A DNA stretch of 64,000 nt. It comes from Tribonema minus. Taxonomy: Eukaryota > Sar > Xanthophyceae > Tribonematales > Tribonemataceae. The translations under genes and the position numbers were made by a program. Of the stretch, positions 49,221-60,142 are shown in pieces (position 1 is the first letter of the stretch; every line of letters starts with the position of its first letter). The notes below the pieces were generated by a model, which was not told the DNA's origin, ran no database searches, and worked only from the letters and a program-made list of their open reading frames with translations. Where the stretch lies: the NCBI GenBank assembly GCA_017506865.1, contig JAFCMP010000515.1, positions 124,001-188,000 on the forward strand, read 5' to 3'.

Positions 49221-52200
49221 TCAACTTGAAGGCTCGTTGAAGTAGACGGCGCTGAGACGACGCTTGCCGGAGTCGTCGGCCGGCGCAGGGGCGGCGGAGG
49301 GGGCTGCACTAGGGGCCATGCTAGGCGCATCAGATGGCACCTGCCCGTCCAAGCTGCATTTTGACGGCGCGAATCCGACCCTGCACGGCAGACGTGGCGA
49401 TGCGAGCAGCTGAGCACGTGAGAATGCGGCGAAGTGCCATTGTATTCTGGTTGACAGTGTGTGGGCGCAGACAAGGGTAGTGATGGCGAATGGGGTATCA
49501 TGGACAAGAGGGCGTGTTTTGGATTGCGGGGTATATACGTACTTCGGAATATATGGTTTGTGCGTCGTGCAAGGCATGGCGGCAGCGATTCAATGCTGAG
49601 GTTTGTTTGATGTCCCATCAACTACCTGGATATGGAGGCATCATCAGTGTCGACATCAGAGCACCATGAGTGTTGACACTGCTTGCAAGGTAAGCCCCAC
49701 GGCAGCGCCTTGTGGGTTTCTAGCGAGAGAAGGGAAGAGCATGAGTGCATGCCCCTCATGCGTTCCTGTTGAGCCATGGTTCATAGGCGGTGCAGAATCA
49801 CCTACCAGTATAAGTAGAAGCAGCAATCATGCACATATACACACACTGCACGCCAACGTCACCGGCTTGGTCAAGTGCTGCGTGCTCAGTTTTGGGGACC
49901 AGATGCTGTTCCAGTTGAAGCAGGCAGACATGCGATTGTAAGATCGAGTGCGTTCAGCGCAGTATCAGGTACAAGCGATGTCTGCCTCGGCATGAGGGTG
50001 CTGCAAGAGATGCGTGTGGGGGGCAGGGCACCATGAGTGGCCCAGGAGCTCCATCGAGTGCGCTGCCTGTCCTACACCGCCTGGGCTGGACAGAATGTAG
50101 GGGCATGTGTGGTGTTGGAGTTGAGGTTCCCGAGGGTCGCTCAGTGACGCTCCTATTCCGTGCATCGTTGTACTACTGTAGTGAGGCACGTCACACCACG
50201 CCCGCACATGCATGAGAGCGCAGTACATGGGAGAGCAGTACGTGCACCCCCCAATCTGGACTACGGCAGCCTCAAACACCAGCAACGGATACCGAACTCC
50301 ATTGCGATTTACTGGCAGCTGCCGATGGTTGCTGACTTTAATGGAAACGAATCAGAAGATCATAGAGCTCTAGTCGACAAAGTGTGGTCAGCCGCAAGTG
50401 CCTTCTACCAATGACCGTGGTCGCCGCTGCTGCAGTCATTAGCCACGAGTCAAACAGTGCCATCATATCCACAGCAGACAAAAGACGTTGATGTTGACTT
50501 TGCTGGTTCCAGCGTTTCCTGGCTGTGACGCAGCAATTCCTCACGCACCTCTGATTGGTCTGGTCAAAGATGACGTCGTGGTTGCGCATGAAGTTGCCAC
50601 CAAGCACGGCACCGTCGTACTCATCCAAGAAGATGTACGGAATGTACTGGCCGGGGTATTGAGACGACTCCATGTACGTCTCGGGCTTGATGTCCACTGT
50701 TGTGTCGCCCGCAAACAGGTAGGTGATCGTTGGCAGTGCTGACAGCTGCAGGGGGGGGGGTGATTGGGGAGTGCAGATAAGATCGGGTCAGGGCCATTTT
50801 ACAATATGCTTCCAAGTCTTAGATGACACAAGTTGCTTCCAAGTCTTAGATGACACAAGTCGTTATGCAATCGCTGACAGATGGGCTGATAATGGCCCAT
50901 GGCCACAAACAGGTACCTTTCAGAACCTGTAGCTGATGGCAAGCTAGCAAATAGAATGGTGTGGTCTTGCTCATCATGCAAGTGTCATGGAGCGGCAGTG
51001 TTAAACCGCACCTCATGTGTCAGGGCGGCTTGGTTGCCTTCAACGCAGACTTCACAACATAGACGGTTTGCAAGACTAACATTTGAACAAAAGCTCAAGA
51101 GCAGGTTATCAACTCTCATGGAGAGTGAGCAACACTGGTACAGCACCCGCATTCCACCTGGCCATGGCGACAGGCCACCGCACTTGCAACAGTCGCAGCC
51201 TCCACCTCAAGAGCGAGGCGCTTGTTGGCATCAACGCAGACTTCAATGTAGATGCTTACGTTGTAAACGCTACGAGAACAACATTTTCAACAAAAGGACA
51301 AGAGCACGCTATCAGCTATCAAGTGCTTCAAAAAGAGAGCGAGCATCACTGATTCAACACCCACACCTTGGCCATCAAGAGTGGCCGCCGAAGTTGCACG
51401 TTCTCAAAGCAGACTTCCTTCCCTTCTGAAGATTGATTGGCATGCAATGTGTGCAGTGCGATGGGGGCATCCAAGGCTTGCCCAGCGCACAGCTACATAG
51501 GCGCACACACTACGAACCGCAGCACAGCCAAAGTGGATGGTTGAATAGTGTTGATATAATCAACTGGGGCTTGGTGCTAGCGCTATGCATGCAGGGCAAC
51601 CAACAAGCCAAGGGTGCACCTCATCCACCATGGGCAGTCAGAGCACATCGTGTACCGTGCATTGATGGCTGAGTCTACTCGCGTGTACCGTGCATTGATG
51701 GCTGAGTCTACTCGAATGCCGCACCTGGTCCTTGGTGAGTGTGTAGTACGTGTTGTCATACGCCATGCCGGTGGCAGCCTTCCATGCAGCTTTGAATGCA
51801 TCCGCACAGCCGCTGGAGAGGTACGTGTCGGTGGTTCCACTGTCCACTATCACGCCCTTGCCTTGGTTGTACGTGGCAGGAGGTACGCCGATGGACTGAC
51901 CACCAATGAGAATGTCCTGCAAGTGCAGTTGCAGCAACAGGAATATTTGCACGACCAGAAAGTGGCGTCAGCAGTGGAGATGCTGCTACAACGCTCAAGT
52001 TAGATCTTGAGTTTGCAGGTGTGAGAGCGTATGGAAAAGCAACAGGTCTTCAAAGCATCCACAAAGTGTGAGGGTTTTGAGCACAAGTCACAATGTACAC
52101 AAGGCAGCAATGTTCATTTAAATCAGGACGTATAAACTGTGTGAATTTGCACTCTGTAAACGACTTGCAGCGTGCCTGTCTGTCCAACAGCTTGCAGGCA

Positions 52201-55008
52201 CATCTGAGCAAGCACACCCTCCCACTGGAAACAAGACGATTGCACGGCGGCTGCGTGTTGCAGTTACAGGTCCACATGCCTTTGCATCAAGCGTCTTACT
52301 CCACGCCGAATGCAACCCAGCAAGTGATGCGATGGTTGAGCACACAGCCATCGACTCGTCACACCTGAGCTTGCGCTGCAAGATGGCCTCGTTGCGCAAT
52401 GCTTCAAATGCCAATATAACTGCAACTTCAACATCATAACTTCAACACAAGCAGATTGTTGATCGTGTGTCACAGCGAGGTATGCAATGGCTCACGGCCT
52501 CAAGCCTTGTTCGTGGGCCATGTCTTTAAAAGCAAACCAGCTTCATGCCCGTGGCCCGTGGGGATGCTTGAGTACTACTAGTATGCGCAAACAACACCAC
52601 CAACTCAGAGTGTTGCGCGTTGAAGCTGCTCCGGACAGCGCTGTTCACCTCATTAGGTGGAAACCAGTCCATACTTGCAGACTGTTTACTCATACACTTG
52701 CAATTACATACATACCTTAAGCTCCACGGTGAACCACCCTGAATCATAGACAGTGGGCGTGTACTGCACAGGTGCGTCCCACATAGTGGGGTCCGTCCCT
52801 CCCAGCACCATGTAGCCACCGTCGTAGGAGAAGCACAGGCTGAACGTCTCATGCGGTATGAGCCCCTTCTTTGCCAGCTGTGGCACCAGTGTGGCATCGC
52901 TCATCGCCATGCCCATGATGCCGTCCTCAGGCTGCGTGACAAACAGGCCTGCGCAGCCGTATAAAAACAATGCGGATTGTGTTAGCGCTCAACAGGCTTA
53001 GGGTTAGGGCTAGGCTTAGGATGCGTTGCGCCGCGTGCCGAGCCCGTGGTGAGCTTGGCAGCGAACCGTAGGTGTAGTGGCCACGCCAGCACGAGTCAAC
53101 ATCACCGTAAATCACGGGGTATAAGGCAGTGACTCTGTATAAGAAACGGGTATCTTATACGGCGTATAAGATACCCGTTTCTTATAACATTTTGACAGGC
53201 ATGTATGTAAGATACTAGGTTTGCTGTATAAGAAGCTCCCTTTCTTACACGCGGCATAAGGAACTCTTGCGTGTAAGAAAGGGGGTTCCTTACACGACGG
53301 TATAAGACACCCCTTTCCTTGTGCAGCAAGCAAGGCAACTTGCAAATTGGTAGCGAAGCACCAATGACAGGCATGCAGCAAGCAGTACGTGAGCCTCTGA
53401 GCTTGGCAGGCCCTCGTGCGCTTAGCAGAAGGCTCTGGTGCTGGTAGCGTTCATCTGATGCACCATCGCTGGTGGCGCTGCTGCTGCTGCTGCTGCCGCT
53501 AAACCGGCTAAACCAGCTGCAATACCACGGCATTCATTCAGCCGTACTACCGCTCACCTCACTCGGCAGCTCTCAACTTCAAGACCCCAACACCGTTGGT
53601 GAGGCATACGCGCATACGCCGTATAAGATACCTGTTTCTTATAGCATGTTGACAGTTGTGTATGTAAGATACTAGGTTTGCTGTATAAGATACTCCCTTT
53701 CTTATACGCCGTATGAGAAACCCGTATCTAAGAGGGCCAAAAAGCTGGCGTTGTTAAGGAACGGGTATCTTATACCCCGTGATTTACGGTACGCATGCTA
53801 AGCAAACCTGGCACTCCAGTGCATGAATTATTGCAACACAGGCTCAAAGCTGCAGCCACTACCACTCTGCCAAACGACCTGATGTGCGGCTGCATACAAC
53901 ATAGGGATGCATGCGCCTTGCAGTGCAAATGACAGCTGCAAATTGCACAGTTTGATGCTGCAGGTCATGGAAGGCCACACATCTGTTGGACTGGACGACA
54001 ATGGCAATAGGCTCGCAACAGCAACAGCAACCTGTCAGTCAGCGGAAGGTCAAACCTGCTGACTTCGTTGAGCGGCATGCATCAAAGGCCGGACCTGGCA
54101 TCAGGAAGATGAACATGTTGTACTCCACGACACTCACCTGTCTGTGACTGAACACAGCCGAAGCTGAAGTCGATGCTGACGTCGTCATGCTTCTTATCAG
54201 CAGCGGTACCCTGCTGAACAGGAACCCCCACATAGAACGTATCCTCCACCTGACAGTGCGTGAGAAGCAGTGTCAGCATTGACAGCTGCCACCTGACATA
54301 ATACTAATGTGCAAGAAGCTACACAACTGCGTTGCATGAGAGCATGCGGATGTCGCACCGCAACAGACGGCATGCGGACATGTGCCACCCACACTTCTGC
54401 TGCAGGCATCGAACTACAGAGCTTGCATTCTTCACCTTGCTGGACGTGCAATCCTAATGCCGCAGTCGTGGCTAAATCATCAGGTTCAGGTATAGCCGCT
54501 TGTACACATGCATGAAATTGCTTACCTGGTACGCCGTCCACCCCGAACCCTCCGCGTAGTACTGAGAGAAGACACAGCGCTCTGCTGCAGTACACGTGTA
54601 GTCACCGACGCACTGCTGACAGCTGGACACTTGTGCAGTACTGCTGGCGCTGCGGTCCCAGTAAGGATCTTCGTGCTGCCCGCAGCCTTGACATCCCGTG
54701 CAGGGGAAGGCGGTGTTGGAGCTTCCCGTGTCCAGAATGACGCTGACTCTCTGAGGAGGTGTTCCCACGTAGACATAGGCGACATGAGTCCCTGCGCCTG
54801 GAGCCACTGGTACTTCGTCTAGCGCCAACAGCCGTCCGCTGGCGTCTCGTTTTGTGCGCTGCCTGCCTCTGGTCAGATGAGATACAATCACGCCGGTTCT
54901 GATTTCTGTGCTACCTCGAAAAGAAGGGGTGCCTGACGCACGGGCATGACCACTGCTCACTTCTAGTTGCTGCAGCAGCAGCAGCGGGGACAGCATTATC
55001 GCCCTCAT
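49221..55008 (-). CDS. Pepsin-type (A1) aspartic protease, secretory
   Basis: Six exons, 54526-55008, 54138-54249, 52716-52948, 51725-51916, 50549-50745 and 49221-49380, give 458 residues with matched phases. It starts at the ATG at 55008, giving a short hydrophobic signal-like segment (MRAIMLSPLLLLQQL); an upstream in-frame extension has no ATG. Catalytic Asp motifs are ILDTGSSN (Asp93) and VDSGTTDTYL (Asp301). Other family marks: YVGTPPQRVSV, a Cys-rich loop after the first motif (FPCTGCQGCG..., CQQCVGDYTC), QTGLFVTQPEDGIMGMA, LGGNFMRNHDVIFDQ and RVGFAPSKC. A1 proteases hydrolyse proteins at acidic pH in vacuoles or outside the cell. The C-terminal tail is Pro/Ala/Ser-rich, then KRRLSAVYFNEPSS. 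The 1.2-kb second intron houses a foldback element; the intron 50746-51724 carries several tandem duplications. Confidence 0.93.
50342..50426 (+). repeat. Dispersed repeat, copy D
   Basis: This copy reads TGGAAACGAATCAGAAGATC, then ATAGAGCTCTAG, then GCCGCAAGTGCCTTC, and ends near GTCGCCG. It shares about 80 bp with the copy at 22631 and shorter cores with those at 30741 and 35131. It lies in the intron 49381-50548 of the aspartic protease gene. Confidence 0.65.
50808..50860. repeat. 27-bp tandem duplication
   Basis: Two adjacent copies of a unit starting GCTTCCAAGTCTTAGATG and ending ACACAAGT lie in an intron of the aspartic protease gene. Confidence 0.8.
51030..51420. repeat. Diverged tandem duplication of about 190 bp
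   Basis: Two successive blocks share AACGCAGACTTCA, then ACATTT(G/T)(A/C)AACAAAAG, then AAGAGCA(G/C)G(T/C)TATCA. They begin near 51030 and 51220, and a third partial start (GCAGACTTC) is at 51408. The similarity is clear but has many substitutions, so this is an old duplication. Confidence 0.5.
51649..51714. repeat. 33-bp tandem duplication
   Basis: Two identical units (51649-51681 and 51682-51714) start CGTGTACCGTGCATTGATG and end GTCTACTCG, immediately before the splice donor of the exon 51725-51916 on the minus strand. Confidence 0.85.
53104..53790. mobile_element. Foldback/MITE-like element with terminal inverted repeats
   Basis: The left end ACCGTAAATCACGGGGTATA at 53104 is the exact reverse complement of the right end finishing at 53790, and matching continues to 22 bp. 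The interior is built from GTATAAGATAC-type blocks. There is a 23-bp perfect hairpin with a 3-nt loop (53138-53186), a second hairpin with 15-bp arms (53238-53252 and 53269-53283), and a direct repeat of about 100 bp (53159-53262 versus 53618-53722). About 300 bp in the middle is unrelated. No transposase is encoded, so it would be non-autonomous. No target-site duplication is obvious. It sits in the second intron of the aspartic protease gene. Confidence 0.75.
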
Positions 55009-55134
55009 CGTCGTCGCGGTTGTTGTCGCTGCAACCTTGCAACAAAAAATGCACTGAAATAAAGACCCACAGGCCGCCAGGGCTACCAACACCAACTGAG
55101 CTTCGCGGAGCGCACGCACTGCAGTGTGTGCACG
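55009..55134. promoter_or_regulatory. Very short divergent intergenic region
   Basis: Only 126 bp separates the aspartic protease ATG (55008, minus) from the first in-frame ATG of the ankyrin gene (55135, plus). If both starts are right, the 5' UTRs overlap or one promoter serves both genes. Confidence 0.45.
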
Positions 55135-58100
55135 ATGGTGCTACGCCTGCAGCGCTGCAATGCGTCCGTTTACAGTCGTCCTTTCAGAGGCTTTCCCCAG
55201 AGTTTTCCAGGGCCATGGGAAACGGTTGCAGTTTGTCTTGAAGTTCATTGTGATCACGGAAACCTGGCCTATATGGTGACAGTTTGTCTTGAAGTTCATT
55301 GTGATCACGGAAACCTGGCCTATATGGTGGAGGGCCAGAAGCACCAGCAGAAGAAGCAGCAGCAACAGCAGCAGCAGTATCAGCAGCAGCAGCATGAGAC
55401 GCGTCACACCGCGTCTGGCAATGATGCCGCCGTGGCTCTGCCACATGACAAAGCACAGCTTGACTTTCTCTTTGACCTCGTCACCATCAGATGGAAGACC
55501 TGCCCGATTCGAAAACCCACAGGCGCAGCACTGGCAAAAGTCAACGCTCTACACCGACAGGCTGTCCGTGGCGACTGCGATGGACAGACGCAGGCAGAAC
55601 CTTCTAGTCCAGCTGCAGTCCGAGATGAGTTTGAACAGTTGGTGCTCGACATCTGGAGAGAATTTAGAGGAACGCCACAGGTGGTGGCAAAGCGAAGGTT
55701 TCTCACCTTGGTGCGCACCATAGATCCAGAGCTCTTGAGGGTGGAACCCTATACGTATATTCCATTTGGATTTCCGAGAGACAAATCTTCAGGGGAGGTC
55801 GTCTGCCCCTACAGCAATTGCCAAAAAGGCTGTCCCCACTCACTCACCAACAAGCATGGAAGGCTGCTGCAACGAGAGATGGACATCAACTGCAGTACCA
55901 CAGATGCAGAAAAAATGAAGGTATGCTGCTTGCGCCTCTGCCGTCTGAATGAGAGCATTTTGACATGTGCGCACAAGCTGCCACTTTGAGGCTTCACAAT
56001 AGATGTAAAGCGTTTGCACCCCGATTATATGCAGGCTGCATAGTATGTACACGTCCTTTCACAGAAGCTGCTTCAAAAATTGCTGAAACTGCTTCTACGT
56101 GCTTTGCCTGTGGTACCACAGGCATGGGTGCAGCAGGTCATGGAACAGATGCGTTGTAAGCTGGGGGTGCACAAGCCCCTCACACCTCATCAAGTCAGGC
56201 CCTTCACCAGCTTCTACGGGGGACCCGAATGCGGCGGTTACAAGGCGTTCACGCCGACCGCCGTCGTCAAGATGCTCAAGAGCTTCTTGTCCAGGCAGTT
56301 TGCGGTGCTAGTGAGCATGCAGGAGGCGTTCACTAAGGAGGGCCCCGAGGGATGGGTTAAGCGGGTGGCGCTGATGCGGCAGCGAGAACAGGTCATGGCC
56401 ATTCAGGACTGCTACGAGTCCGTATCGCGTGAGCCTTTCCGGCATGAGATAGAGTGCACCAGGTGAGCCATGCAGACGAGACTGAGTGTGTTATGCGGCC
56501 TACTTGAGCAAGGTGTGCAGCCGCCAAACTGCAACTTGACAACGTGCACCTGGAGCAGTGAAAGAAGCACCATCGGCCATCTCGTATAAGCGCAGGCAGG
56601 TATTGCATTGCTGACCCCTGTCAAATGTGTGTCGTGTGACATTACGTTGCGTCAGCACTTCTTGTGCTCAGAACCAACTGCCGTGCTTGCACGGGGACTG
56701 GCACCATGTTGAAAGCCTGCATGCGGTAATATTACCCTGTGATTGCCAGCGACAACGGCTATTCCAACACACAACTCGTGCCGTGCACTATGCCTTGAAC
56801 AGGGACACGAATCACTGCAACTCGCGGCGCATCTGTGAGGGCAGCAACCACACGCACGGCATCATCGTAACGCCACCCAGCATTGACCTGAGTGAGTACA
56901 ACTCTCTGGTGGCCCTGGTGGAGGAGTGCATGAGCCTCGGCCTGGATCCAGTGACAGGGCCTGTGACTGGAATGGATCACAGAGCCAAACTCTTGAGAGA
57001 GAAGCTCGCGGTAAGCTGTCAACACTGGTATAGACATCTGTGTCACATCATTGATGCTCAGTCGCATGGGGTGCTGACCTGTTTCAACAATGGATGTGCT
57101 TGCTGTGTCGTGTATGATTGCCTGCGAGGGGCACTGGGCTTCTTCATTCGCAGTCGTGCTGCAGCCTGCTCGTTGCACATGGGCGGCATTCATGCTTGGC
57201 CCTATTGTGATGTCTGGATCCTTTCAATGCTTGGGCATGAATTTTCAATCATGTTCTGGTACGTGCTTGTGCTTTGCAGGTTAAACATGAACGCGTCACA
57301 TGCCTCACATGCTACTGCAGCTCATGTGTGCGCCCTGAACTTCTATGCTGTTGGGATGCTAAACTGGTATAATGAGGCCTATGTGCACAGTCAGTACATA
57401 CACAGTACAAACACCTCTTGCCCGCATCCTGTCACCTTGCACACGCACCCTCAGGCGCACCACAAGCGCCAGGAGCTGGCAGCAGCGGCGCGCCGCAGCA
57501 TGCAACGCCGCGACGCAGCACGGCCCTGGGTCGCCCACGAGCTGTGGACTGCTGGCGAAACGCAACTGGCAGAGACGCTGCGCATTGCCATTGAAGGCGA
57601 TGACATGGCACGCGTGGTCACGCTGGTGCAACGAGGCGCCCCACCGAATCTGGAGAACAGGTGGGGGATGTTCCCGCTGCTGGCGGCAGGGCTTGCTCGA
57701 GACACAGGTGGGTTGAAGTTCAAATGCGAGAAGTTCAAATGTGACACACATGCATGTGCTCAATGTTGTGTGTTGCAGCAAGTACAATCCGCGATGCATT
57801 ACTGTAGCAGCATACTTTTAACACGAGGGGACGCTGCATTCAGGCAATCAACAGACTCAAAGGTTATCTGAGCAGCAATGCTCAACAGCATTTCTAGCCG
57901 AACTACACATGCTCGTCACAATGCAGTTGGCCTAGAAGAGTCATTGGTGCCAGAGTGCACAAAGTACTTTGAAGTATATGTTTCATACCTGTGTGACTAA
58001 TTCAACTTGAAGATTACCAACCCTAAATGGTGACGTACCACACAGATCCAATGCGCCATTGCAGTTCGCAATTAATTGTGAGCAGGATTGAGTGTCTGCA

Positions 58101-60142
58101 CCGCACGATGACGTAGGTCCACTAGACTACACGCTCCGCTCCCATGATGCATGCCTTACACTGCACTGCTCGCTCCAGCGCTCCATTAGCCACTTCTGTA
58201 TCCTGGCTTGTGTGTACACATGATGCATTGCTGCGTGCAGGACGTGCTCATACCAGGTCTCCACGATGCCTACCCCCCTCATTGTCCAAGTACACAAAAT
58301 CTCGGCGCTGCTGCGCAGGCGCGATCGCGGCGCTGGCGCAGGCGGGCGCCAACCCCGACCACGTCAACTGGCTAGGCATGTCAGCGCTCATGTGGGCAGC
58401 ACGCCGCGGCGACCTTGTAACTGTCAACGCGCTGCTAGAGGCTGGCGCAACGCCTGCGGCACAGGGCGGCGCGTTTGGCACGGCGCTGCACGCGGCAGCG
58501 CGTGCTAACAGAGCGGCGGCGGTGGAGGCCATGTGTGAGCATGTGACGCGGGCTGCGGGGGCTGCGCCGGGGCATGCGGCGGTTGCGGTGGCGCGGCTGC
58601 TCAACGTGCGCGCGACGGCCGCGGGCGGCGTCACGGCGCTCATGGTGGCGGCCCGGAGGTAGGCAGGCAGAGCGGGACGACAGTGTGGTAGGTATGAGGT
58701 TTCAAGGGGGTATTTAGGGGGTATTAAAAGGTGCATGTCTGTGGCGGCAAGGCAATGCTGCCGAGCTTGAGACGTTCGAAGCGCTGTCGTCTTACTGCGA
58801 TATGCAATGTCCAAGCACATCCTCAAAGTGCCGCCATGAGTATACCACCTGGTGCTTGCTAACAGTTACTGCGTGCGCATCGAGGCAACCACTGCTGCGC
58901 ACCACGCCACAGCACCACACGCCATGATGCTGACAAGGACTCATGCTCACTGCCAAATGCAGGCGCAACGAGGGCATGGCGCGCCTGCTGCTGCGCCGCG
59001 GCGCCGACCTCGGCATTCGCGACCACCACGGCTTCACCGCCGCAGACCACGCCGCTGCTGCCAAGCATGACAAGCTCGCGCGCTGGCTGCGCGACACGCG
59101 CGCGTGCGGCGACGGCGGCATCTACACCTACGCCGACCTGCAAGCGGAGCGTGCCATCGCAGCGGCGGAGGGGGAGCTGGCGCAAGCCATCGCGCAAGGC
59201 GGCGGCGGCAGCGGCGGCGGCAGCAGCGGCGGCAGGAGCAGCATGGACGCGCTGCCGCGCACGGTCAGGGTACTGGCAGAGGGGCACGCGCCTCCGGATC
59301 TGGAGACGGACGAGGGGCAGACGGCGCTCATGGCGGCGTGCTACGGCGGCAGCGCCGCGGCCGTGGAAGCGCTGCTGTCGCAGGGGTGCGACGCGTGCTA
59401 CGTCAACAGGAACGGGCGCACGCCGCTCATGGCGGCCGCCGCGCGTGGCCACGTAGCGGTGGTGGAACGGTTGCTGAGCGCTGGGGCCAGGGCAGATGAC
59501 CTGGACGTCAGGGGGTACAACGCTGCGCGGTTCGCGCACGAAGCGGGGCACGGCGATGTGGCAAAGCTGGTGGCGGTGGCGGCGGTGCGCGGAGCAGAGG
59601 CTGTGCTGGGGGCGCCCGTGGCACACTGCGAAGGCGGTGAGGAGGACACGGGGAGCGCGAGGGCAGTTGTAACTGCCGCATTGGACCCCAGCAACGACGC
59701 CATGGTGGACCTCATACAGCACGTATGGGTGCACCAGCAGCAGGCGCAGCGCGCGCGCCATGAGAGACAGCAGCAGCAGCGGCGGCAGCAGCAGCAGGAG
59801 CTGGCGCTGATTGATGCTGCTCAAGAGCACCCACGAATGAGTACTGCCGGCGCTGCTGCTGCTGCTGCTGCGGCGGCGGCCGCTGTGCGCTGCCCCAAGT
59901 GCACGCTGCCGCTGCCCTGCCACCACTACCTCAACACGCACGAGGTTGAACATGATGCAGCAGCTCTGGCAAAACCGCCGCGGCGACACAGGCACAGCAA
60001 AGGAAAGGATGAGCATGATGCACGACAACAAGACTGGGGCGAGTTGTACAGCAGCTATCGAGCCAGGGGCCGCGCAGCCGCCAGCGCGGCGGCAGCGCAC
60101 ACGCTCACTGTGACAGTATCAGACAGCCCATTACTCACTTAA
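55135..60142 (+). CDS. Large Cys/His-cluster and ankyrin-repeat protein
   Basis: Six exons, 55135-55920, 56065-56462, 56803-57010, 57455-57707, 58319-58658 and 58963-60142, give about 1,054 residues with matched phases. The N-terminal region has a Gln-rich tract (55347-55395). A Cys/His cluster follows (VVCPYSNCQKGCPHSL) and a second across the exon 2/3 join (ECTRDTNHCNSRRICEGSNH), both plausible zinc sites but not a named finger I can assign. From residue 500 or so come ankyrin-type repeats (GAPPNLENRWGMFPLLAAG, ANPDHVNWLGMSALMWAAR, GADLGIRDHHGFTAADHA, TDEGQTALMAACYGGSAAA, RNGRTPLMAAAARGHVAVV). The tail is Gln- and Ala-rich with CPKCTLPLPCHHY. Ankyrin repeats bind proteins; the partner is unknown. 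The start is uncertain: later in-frame ATGs at 55273 and 55324 are also possible, and the first 65 residues include a duplicated 17-residue block. Confidence 0.8.
55228..55329. repeat. 51-bp in-frame tandem duplication
   Basis: Units 55228-55278 and 55279-55329 differ at one base. Because 51 is a multiple of three the frame is kept, and the predicted protein repeats VCLEVHCDHGNLAYMV. If translation starts downstream, this is 5' UTR instead. Confidence 0.85.

Noticed and set aside
53102..53533. 143-codon minus-strand frame with repeated SYT and IPY words
   Set aside because: The protein repeats are translations of the foldback element's TATAAG blocks.
56627..57871. Long plus-strand open frame that could make the ankyrin gene less split
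   Set aside because: It reads through the 57011-57454 intron; the splice sites there restore the family-like sequence and keep phase, while the read-through part has no domain and Cys-rich random composition.
58859..60100. 413-codon minus-strand open frame
   Set aside because: It is the antisense shadow of the ankyrin exon 58963-60142, which has clear ankyrin repeats.
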